DNA of 64,000 bases from Thalassomonas sp. RHCl1 (GTDB lineage: Bacteria > Pseudomonadota > Gammaproteobacteria > Enterobacterales > Alteromonadaceae). The DNA is taken from positions 403,469 to 467,468 of the forward strand of contig NZ_CANDNZ010000004.1 in NCBI RefSeq assembly GCF_947387555.1. Direction: 5' to 3'. Position numbers and translations under genes: made by a program. How positions within the stretch are numbered: the first letter of the stretch is position 1; each line of letters begins with the position of its first letter. Below are positions 58,873-64,000 of the stretch, in pieces. Below the pieces are notes generated by a model. It saw only the letters and a program-made list of their open reading frames with translations. It had not been told where the DNA came from and searched no databases.

Positions 58873-59820
58873 GTGCCTGACATGAAGATTTTTGCGGGTA
58901 ACGCCACCCCTGAACTGGCCGAACAAGTTGCTAATCGCCTTTATATTACCTTAGGCGATGCCAAGGTCGGGAGTTTTAGTGATGGTGAGATTAGTGTCGA
59001 AATCAATGAAAATGTCCGCGGAGCGGATGTCTTTATTGTTCAATCAACTTGTGCACCAACCAACAATAACTTAATGGAGCTTATTGTTATGGTTGATGCC
59101 TTACGAAGAGCTTCAGCCGGACGTATCACAGCAGTAATGCCCTATTTTGGTTATGCACGCCAGGATAGACGCGTACGCAGTGCCCGCGTCCCGATTACAG
59201 CAAAAGTCGTCGCCGACTTCCTTTCCAGCGTAGGTGTTGACCGGGTCTTAACCGTCGACCTGCACGCGGAGCAAATCCAGGGCTTCTTTGATGTACCGGT
59301 AGACAACGTCTTTGGTACCCCTATCCTGCTGGAAGACATGCTGGAAAGACAAATTGAGCGCCCTGTGGTGGTTTCTCCCGATATCGGCGGCGTGGTACGT
59401 GCGCGTGCGGTAGCCAAATTATTGGAAGATGCCGACCTGGCCATTATCGATAAGCGTCGCCCCAAGGCCAATGTTGCCCAGGTAATGCACATTATCGGTG
59501 ATGTTAAAGACCGCGACTGTTTTATCGTTGACGATATGATAGATACCGGCGGTACTTTAGCCAAAGCAGCGGAAGCGCTGAAAGAGCACGGTGCCAAGCG
59601 GGTATTTGCCTATGCCACTCACCCGGTATTCTCCGGTAATGCCGCTCAAAACCTGGAAAACTCAGTGATTGATGAAGTGGTAGTTACCGACTCCATCCCG
59701 CTGACGGATGAAATCAAAGCCTTGGGTAAAGTGCGCCAGCTGACGTTAAGCGGCATGTTATCCGAAGCGATTCGCCGGGTAAGCAATGAAGAGTCTATCT
59801 CTGCCATGTTTGACGGTTAA
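58873..59820 (+). CDS. prs: Ribose-phosphate pyrophosphokinase (GTG start)
   Basis: 315 aa from a GTG at 58873 ([16 protein letters not shown]), the same length and start as E. coli Prs, with GAGGAA 7 nt upstream. The frame is open further up to an ATG at 58846, but those nine residues lack family match. PRPP-binding site: [16 protein letters not shown] segment ([20 protein letters not shown]) near residue 220, and the [18 protein letters not shown] catalytic loop. It makes PRPP for nucleotides, His, Trp and NAD. Closed by a terminator. Confidence 0.98.
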   Translation: MPDMKIFAGNATPELAEQVANRLYITLGDAKVGSFSDGEISVEINENVRGADVFIVQSTCAPTNNNLMELIVMVDALRRASAGRITAVMPYFGYARQDRRVRSARVPITAKVVADFLSSVGVDRVLTVDLHAEQIQGFFDVPVDNVFGTPILLEDMLERQIERPVVVSPDIGGVVRARAVAKLLEDADLAIIDKRRPKANVAQVMHIIGDVKDRDCFIVDDMIDTGGTLAKAAEALKEHGAKRVFAYATHPVFSGNAAQNLENSVIDEVVVTDSIPLTDEIKALGKVRQLTLSGMLSEAIRRVSNEESISAMFDG

Positions 59821-59856
59821 GCTGACGGCTAATTCAGTCTTTTAGATCTGACATTT

Positions 59857-59879
59857 AAAGCACCTCAGGGTGCTTTTTT
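59857..59879 (+). terminator. Rho-independent terminator downstream of prs
   Basis: 8-bp stem aaagcacc/ggtgcttt with a 4-nt loop, followed by TTT (six T in a row counting the stem end). Confidence 0.88.
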
Positions 59880-60026
59880 ATTACCTGCGGATTATTTGCT
59901 TAAGCATTTAGCCATAATTACTCGCAAGATTAATAGCTATTGTCCCGGGTAAATGTTATTATGCCGCGCCTTTTTTAACCGGTAAGCATTTATTTTCAAT
60001 AAAAGCTGCCAATAAAAAGGCAATCG

Positions 60027-60053
60027 CATTGTTTTTGGTCGCAAAAAACAATG
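60027..60053 (+). promoter_or_regulatory. Leader hairpin just upstream of rplY
   Basis: 10-bp stem cattgttttt/aaaaacaatg with a 7-nt loop (GGTCGCA), ending 30 bp before the rplY ATG. In the 5' leader it could mediate feedback by L25, or it may be a weak promoter-proximal stem. Speculative. Confidence 0.3.
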
Positions 60054-60083
60054 AACATTAATTTTAAATAAAGAGTATTGAAA

Positions 60084-60707
60084 ATGACTGATTTATTCAC
60101 TTTAGATGCTGAAGTACGTACTGACCTGGGGAAAGGTGCGAGCCGCCGCCTACGTCACGCTAACAAAGTTCCAGCCATCATCTACGGTTTAGGCGAAGAG
60201 CCAGTATCTATCACTTTAGCACACAACAAAGTATGGCGTGCACAGCAGGAAGAAGCGTTTTACTCTCACGTTTTAAACCTGAATGTTGACGGCAAGAGCG
60301 TTGAAGTTCTGATCAAAGACATGCAGCGTCACCCGCACAAAGAATTAGTAATGCACATGGATTTCCTACGTGTAGATGCTAAAAAAGCCGTTCACACTAA
60401 CGTGCCAGTTCACTTCATCAACGAAGAGAACGTAAGCAAAGCCGGTGCTACTATTGCTCACCACGTAACTGAAATTGCCATTTCTTGTCTGCCAGCCAAC
60501 TTACCTGAGTTCATCGAAGTTGACTTAGCCGACTTGGAAGTAGGTCAAACGCTTCACTTATCAGACGTTAAATTCCCGGAAGGCGTTACTTCTGACGAAT
60601 TAGCCAAAGGTGAAAGCCACGACCAAGCCGTTGTTACTGCTAACGCTCCTAAAGGCAAAGCTGACGACGCAGAAGGCGAAGGCGAAGCTGAAGAAGCTGC
60701 TGAATAA
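60084..60707 (+). CDS. rplY: 50S ribosomal protein L25/general stress protein Ctc
   Basis: 207 aa from the ATG at 60084, which has AAGAG 8 nt upstream; a TTG at 60078 would add two residues. The N-terminal L25 domain ([30 protein letters not shown]) binds 5S rRNA, and the C-terminal TL5/Ctc domain follows ([20 protein letters not shown]), ending in a Glu/Ala-rich acidic tail. Long Ctc-type form, unlike the 94-aa E. coli L25. Followed 19 bp later by pth, a common pair. Confidence 0.97.
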   Translation: MTDLFTLDAEVRTDLGKGASRRLRHANKVPAIIYGLGEEPVSITLAHNKVWRAQQEEAFYSHVLNLNVDGKSVEVLIKDMQRHPHKELVMHMDFLRVDAKKAVHTNVPVHFINEENVSKAGATIAHHVTEIAISCLPANLPEFIEVDLADLEVGQTLHLSDVKFPEGVTSDELAKGESHDQAVVTANAPKGKADDAEGEGEAEEAAE

Positions 60708-60726
60708 TAGTTAACGAGATCATCTC

Positions 60727-61317
60727 TTGGAAACTAATATTCAATTAGTTGTGGGCCTGGGTAATCCAGGCCCCGAATATACCAAAACCCGCCATAACGC
60801 TGGTGTCTGGTTCGTTGAAGAACTGAGCAAGCGTTACAATATTTCCCTCCGCCCGGAAAAAAAATACTTTGGACTCTATGGTAAAGGCCAAATCGGCGAT
60901 ACCTTAGTGCACTTGCTTATTCCCACGACCTTTATGAACCGTAGCGGTCAGGCAGTGGCGCCACTTGCCAATTTTTTCCGTATTCCGGTAGAGAATATGC
61001 TCGTTGCCCATGATGAACTCGACATGGACCCGGGTATTTGCAAAATCAAAAAAGGCGGCGGTCACGGCGGACATAACGGTCTGCGTGATATCATCAGCCG
61101 TATGGCGAACAACAAAGAATTTTATCGGTTGCGAATAGGCATAGGTCATCCCGGCCATCGCGATCGGGTAACCGGACATGTATTGGGTAAAGCGCCCGCC
61201 GGTGAACAGGGGCAAATAGAACAGGCAATTGATGAAGCCGGCCGCTGTTTCGAAATCTGGCAAAAAGACGATCTCAAGAAAGCGCAAAATCGTCTGCACT
61301 CTTTTAAAGCGCAATAA
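60727..61317 (+). CDS. pth: Peptidyl-tRNA hydrolase (TTG start)
   Basis: 196 aa from a TTG at 60727. The N-terminal [21 protein letters not shown] holds the catalytic His and Asn; [22 protein letters not shown] and [15 protein letters not shown] complete the active site. It recycles peptidyl-tRNA that falls off ribosomes. No ATG in the right place exists, and E. coli Pth aligns from this point, so the TTG is the most likely start. ychF follows 70 bp later. Confidence 0.95.
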   Translation: METNIQLVVGLGNPGPEYTKTRHNAGVWFVEELSKRYNISLRPEKKYFGLYGKGQIGDTLVHLLIPTTFMNRSGQAVAPLANFFRIPVENMLVAHDELDMDPGICKIKKGGGHGGHNGLRDIISRMANNKEFYRLRIGIGHPGHRDRVTGHVLGKAPAGEQGQIEQAIDEAGRCFEIWQKDDLKKAQNRLHSFKAQ

Positions 61318-61387
61318 CTCCAAAACAGAACTTCAGATCAACATTCGCGCTCTGATTAACAAGCGCTGAAAACTATAGGTAAACATC

Positions 61388-62479
61388 ATGGGATTTAAAT
61401 GTGGTATTGTTGGCTTACCCAACGTAGGTAAATCAACCCTGTTCAACGCACTCACCAAAGCGGGTATTGAAGCCGCAAACTTTCCATTCTGTACCATTGA
61501 ACCTAACACAGGTGTGGTACCCGTACCGGATCCGCGTTTAGACAAGTTGGCGAAAATTGTTAACCCAGAGCGTGTTATCCCCACTACCATGGAGTTTGTT
61601 GATATCGCAGGTCTGGTTGCCGGTGCCTCCAAAGGCGAAGGTTTAGGTAACAAATTCCTGGCCAACATCCGTGAAACCGATGCTATCGGTCACGTGGTAC
61701 GCTGTTTTGAAAACGAAAATATCGTGCATGTAGCCGGCAATGTTAACCCGGGTGAAGATATCGACGTTATCAACACCGAATTAGCATTAGCCGATATGGA
61801 CACCGCAGAGCGCGCCATCGTCCGTCAGGCCAAACGTGCCAAAGGCGGCGACAAAGACGCTAAATTTGAACTGCCGGTACTGGAAAAAATCCTTAAGCAC
61901 GTTGAAGACGGCCACATGGTACGTTCTTTGGATTTAAGCAAAGAAGAAAAAGCCGCGGTTAAATATCTTAACTTCTTAACCATCAAACCGACCATGTATA
62001 TTGCCAATGTCAATGACGATGGTTTTGAAAACAACCCTTATTTAGATCAGGTCCGTGCCATCGCTGAAGAAGAAGGCGCCGTGGTAGTACCGGTTTGTGC
62101 GGAAATTGAAAGTGAAATTGCCGAACTTGACGACGAAGAGCGCGACGAGTTTATGGCAGACATGGGCATTGAAGAGCCGGGCCTGAACCGGGTGATCAAT
62201 TCCGGTTACTCGCTGCTGCACCTGCAAACCTACTTCACCGCCGGTGTTAAAGAAGTCCGCGCCTGGACAGTAAAAGTCAATGCCACCGCGCCACAAGCCG
62301 CCGGTGTGATCCATACCGACTTTGAAAAAGGTTTTATCCGCGCCGAAGTGATTTCTTACGACGACTTTATCGAATTTAACGGTGAAGCCGGCGCCAAGGA
62401 AGCCGGTAAATGGCGTCTTGAAGGTAAAGAATACCCGGTGAAAGACGGCGATGTGGTGCACTTCCGCTTTAATGTCTAA
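61388..62479 (+). CDS. ychF: Redox-regulated ATPase YchF
   Basis: 363 aa (E. coli 363). OBG-family P-loop [20 protein letters not shown] at residues 6-25; the base-recognition motif is the modified NVNDD ([12 protein letters not shown]) rather than NKxD, which fits the ATP preference of YchF. A coiled-coil insertion and a C-terminal TGS domain follow ([17 protein letters not shown]). It associates with ribosomes and has been linked to catalase and stress control. The pth-ychF pairing is conserved. Confidence 0.97.
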   Translation: MGFKCGIVGLPNVGKSTLFNALTKAGIEAANFPFCTIEPNTGVVPVPDPRLDKLAKIVNPERVIPTTMEFVDIAGLVAGASKGEGLGNKFLANIRETDAIGHVVRCFENENIVHVAGNVNPGEDIDVINTELALADMDTAERAIVRQAKRAKGGDKDAKFELPVLEKILKHVEDGHMVRSLDLSKEEKAAVKYLNFLTIKPTMYIANVNDDGFENNPYLDQVRAIAEEEGAVVVPVCAEIESEIAELDDEERDEFMADMGIEEPGLNRVINSGYSLLHLQTYFTAGVKEVRAWTVKVNATAPQAAGVIHTDFEKGFIRAEVISYDDFIEFNGEAGAKEAGKWRLEGKEYPVKDGDVVHFRFNV

Positions 62480-62794
62480 TTAATGACCTAAATATTCAGG
62501 GCACATGCCGTGCCCTGAAGCCCCTCCCCCAAAGACTTTCTCTCCCCTGCTTTATTTAGCTATTATCCGAAATAATTCCTGAAAATTTCCATATTTACAA
62601 ACATCTTTATCTTTCAGCACCTTACATCAACAAATAACATTTTATTACCAAAAAACAACACAAAATTACAACAAAAACAGTGCAAAGATTAAGCGCTTGG
62701 TTTCAAAGTAAAAAATCAGCTGCACGACCAGTAAAATTCTGTGTTAGACTCAAATGGCATCAATGCAAAAACTTACTAAAACTATGGTGAACAA
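62480..62794. other. 315-bp gap between ychF and the DUF3718 gene
   Basis: Holds one perfect 10-bp hairpin (62495-62519) 16 bp after ychF, then A/T-rich sequence that must contain the promoter of the next gene. Nothing else stands out. Confidence 0.5.
62495..62519 (+). terminator. Possible terminator hairpin downstream of ychF
   Basis: 10-bp perfect stem ttcagggcac/gtgccctgaa with a 5-nt loop, but followed by GCCCCTCCCCC rather than T. It may stop transcription weakly or protect the 3' end. Confidence 0.45.
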
Positions 62795-63145
62795 ATGAAG
62801 AATATTTTATTAGTGACGAGCCTATTAGCCGCATCAGTTTCTTTCGCCCCGCAAGCCAGCGCGAATGACAGCTTTTCATTACGTGTGTGTGAATATGTCT
62901 CTGTTAATGATAAAAGGCGTTTAAGATCTTTCCTTAAAGATCGCAAACTGAAAATTCGTTCCATATTTGACGGACTAAAATGTAACGGCCAAAACCTTTT
63001 GGAATTTGCAGCCTCATCCAATGCACTCGATACCGGAGAATTAATTATCAACAAATTACCCGTTAAAGTAGTAGCCGAAAACCTGGAAGCCATTAAAAAA
63101 CACTCCGCCCACCTTGGCGGCGTAGCAGAAAAACGCGTTAACTAG
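62795..63145 (+). CDS. DUF3718 family small secreted protein
   Basis: 116 aa with a Sec signal peptide (MKNILLVTSLLAASVSFAPQASA, cleavage near residue 23). The mature part matches DUF3718: a Cys in LRVCEYVSVNDKRRLRSFLK, a second Cys in FDGLKCNGQNLLEFA, which could form a disulfide in the periplasm. Function unknown; the family occurs in several marine genera. Own A/T-rich promoter region. Confidence 0.8.
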   Translation: MKNILLVTSLLAASVSFAPQASANDSFSLRVCEYVSVNDKRRLRSFLKDRKLKIRSIFDGLKCNGQNLLEFAASSNALDTGELIINKLPVKVVAENLEAIKKHSAHLGGVAEKRVN

Positions 63146-63363
63146 TTTAGTTTTGCTTTTCGGGTGGCAAGCGGCAGGTTAACCCAATGCCGGAGCTGCC
63201 ACCCTGTTTACCCCCTTATATTTCACGACTTATCCCCCAGGTTATTTCCAGCCTTATGTCCCGGGAAAAACCGATCAAAAACCTCAGTTTTGCCTAGTTC
63301 TCCAGCAAATCGAACAGAGTTTCACCGAACAAATAAAAAGTGAGATTATTTCTAAAAAAACGG

Positions 63364-63392
63364 TTGACGTAGGTCAATGAGATTTGCATAAT
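63364..63392 (+). promoter_or_regulatory. Promoter of the tRNA cluster
   Basis: TTGACG (63364-63369), 17-bp spacer, CATAAT (63387-63392), followed by a GC-rich discriminator (ACGCGCCAC). Near-consensus sigma 70 promoter; the GC-rich discriminator is typical of stable-RNA promoters under stringent control. Predicted start near 63399. Confidence 0.8.
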
Positions 63393-63424
63393 ACGCGCCA
63401 CTTGCTGAGAGGCAAGATTGGAAA

Positions 63425-63501
63425 GGCTACATAGCTCAGCTGGTTAGAGCACATCACTCATAATGATGGGGTCCCAGGTTCAAATCCCGGTGTAGCCACC
63501 A
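63425..63501 (+). tRNA. tRNA-Met (CAT), elongator type
   Basis: 77 nt including encoded CCA. Cloverleaf by eye: acceptor GGCTACA/TGTAGCC, D stem GCTC/GAGC, anticodon stem CATCA/TGATG around loop CTCATAA, T stem CCAGG/CCCGG (one mismatch-type G-G/A edge) with TTCAAAT. Anticodon CAT; the perfectly paired acceptor end marks an elongator. First gene of the cluster, after the promoter at 63364. Confidence 0.95.
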
Positions 63502-63528
63502 TTCTTTCTCAGTAAAAACATATAGTAC

Positions 63529-63613
<85 letters not shown>

Positions 63614-63654
63614 TTACTATATGGCAACTTAGGTTGCAACCTTAATTACATTGT

Positions 63655-63729
63655 TGGGGTATAGCCAAGCGGTAAGGCAGCGGGTTTTGATCCCGTCATT
63701 CCAAGGTTCAAATCCTTGTACCCCAGCCA
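63655..63729 (+). tRNA. tRNA-Gln (TTG), copy 1
   Basis: 75 nt including encoded CCA. Acceptor TGGGGTA/TACCCCA, anticodon stem GCGGG/CCCGT around loop TTTTGAT, anticodon TTG. Identical to the copy at 63925. Confidence 0.95.
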
Positions 63730-63808
63730 CTTTCTTTTTCTTAATAAAGAGTCGAAAGTACAATGTAATAACTACCAGATTATTTCATTTTTATGAATTA
63801 ATCGAAAT

Positions 63809-63893
<85 letters not shown>

Positions 63894-63924
63894 TTTATAA
63901 ACTGGTTGCACTAAATGATATTGT

Positions 63925-63999
63925 TGGGGTATAGCCAAGCGGTAAGGCAGCGGGTTTTGATCCCGTCATTCCAAGGTTCAAATCCTTGTACCCCAGCCA
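63925..63999 (+). tRNA. tRNA-Gln (TTG), copy 2
   Basis: 75 nt, identical to the copy at 63655 and preceded by the same ATTGT leader. It ends one base before the window edge, so further tRNA genes may follow. Confidence 0.95.
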
Positions 64000-64000
64000 C

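Overview
The window is a stretch of chromosome from a marine gammaproteobacterium. Gene content and order (tsf-rpsB next to map-glnD-dapD, the bamA/lpx/dnaE/accA operon, hemA-prfA-prmC-sirB2-sirB1-kdsA, truC-yqcC ... syd-queF-ppnN-xni, DUF3301/DUF3549/DUF3192/DUF3718 families) fit the Alteromonadales; Colwelliaceae (Thalassomonas/Colwellia type) is my best inference, not a proven assignment. Almost every gene is a recognisable housekeeping gene. I see no rRNA operon, insertion sequence, prophage or CRISPR array.

Layout. 1-3965: an amino-acid metabolism cluster (PLP aminotransferase cut by the window edge, ornithine cyclodeaminase/mu-crystallin-like enzyme, YheO/DauR-type regulator, SDF-family symporter). 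4021-24936, all minus strand: rpsB, tsf, pyrH, frr, then uppS-cdsA-dxr-rseP-bamA-skp-lpxD-fabZ-lpxA-lpxB-rnhB-dnaE-accA, then tilS; this couples translation, isoprenoid and phospholipid precursors, outer-membrane assembly, lipid A and DNA replication. 25354-30569, plus strand: DsbA-like protein, map, glnD, dapD. 30635-43837: truC-yqcC, DUF3549/DUF3301, two regulatory RNAs flanking a membrane-protein gene, several small genes, syd, queF, a diguanylate cyclase, ppnN and xni. 43974-48954: DUF3192 protein, isocitrate dehydrogenase, rlmM operon, gcvA. 49267-56864: secreted peptide, kdsA, DUF819, sirB1, sirB2, prmC, prfA, hemA. 57160-63145: lolB-ispE-prs, rplY-pth-ychF, DUF3718 protein. 63425-63999: five tRNA genes (Met, Leu, Gln, Leu, Gln), the Leu-Gln pair being duplicated.

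The most notable content is non-coding. Two minus-strand RNAs (about 33527-33792 and 35393-35726) look like CsrB/CsrC/RsmZ-class sponges for the translational regulator CsrA/RsmA. They carry 12 and 21 GGA motifs, many presented in loops of short hairpins, and each ends in an intrinsic terminator. Both begin with the same 5' GTCAGGACGA placed 7 nt after a -10 box, and both have a GacA/UvrY-type palindrome centred about 176-179 bp upstream of the inferred start. They sit between yqcC and syd, the neighbourhood of csrB in E. coli. Two divergent paralogous sponge RNAs flanking one DUF805-like membrane-protein gene is the arrangement most worth testing.

Other points: a transporter that has lost the side-chain-carboxylate-binding Arg of the glutamate/aspartate family, a perfect 13-bp hairpin between rpsB and tsf, a non-ATG fabZ start behind a structured leader, a dispersed short repeat placed just after terminators, and a DUF819 transporter inserted in the otherwise conserved prfA-kdsA block.
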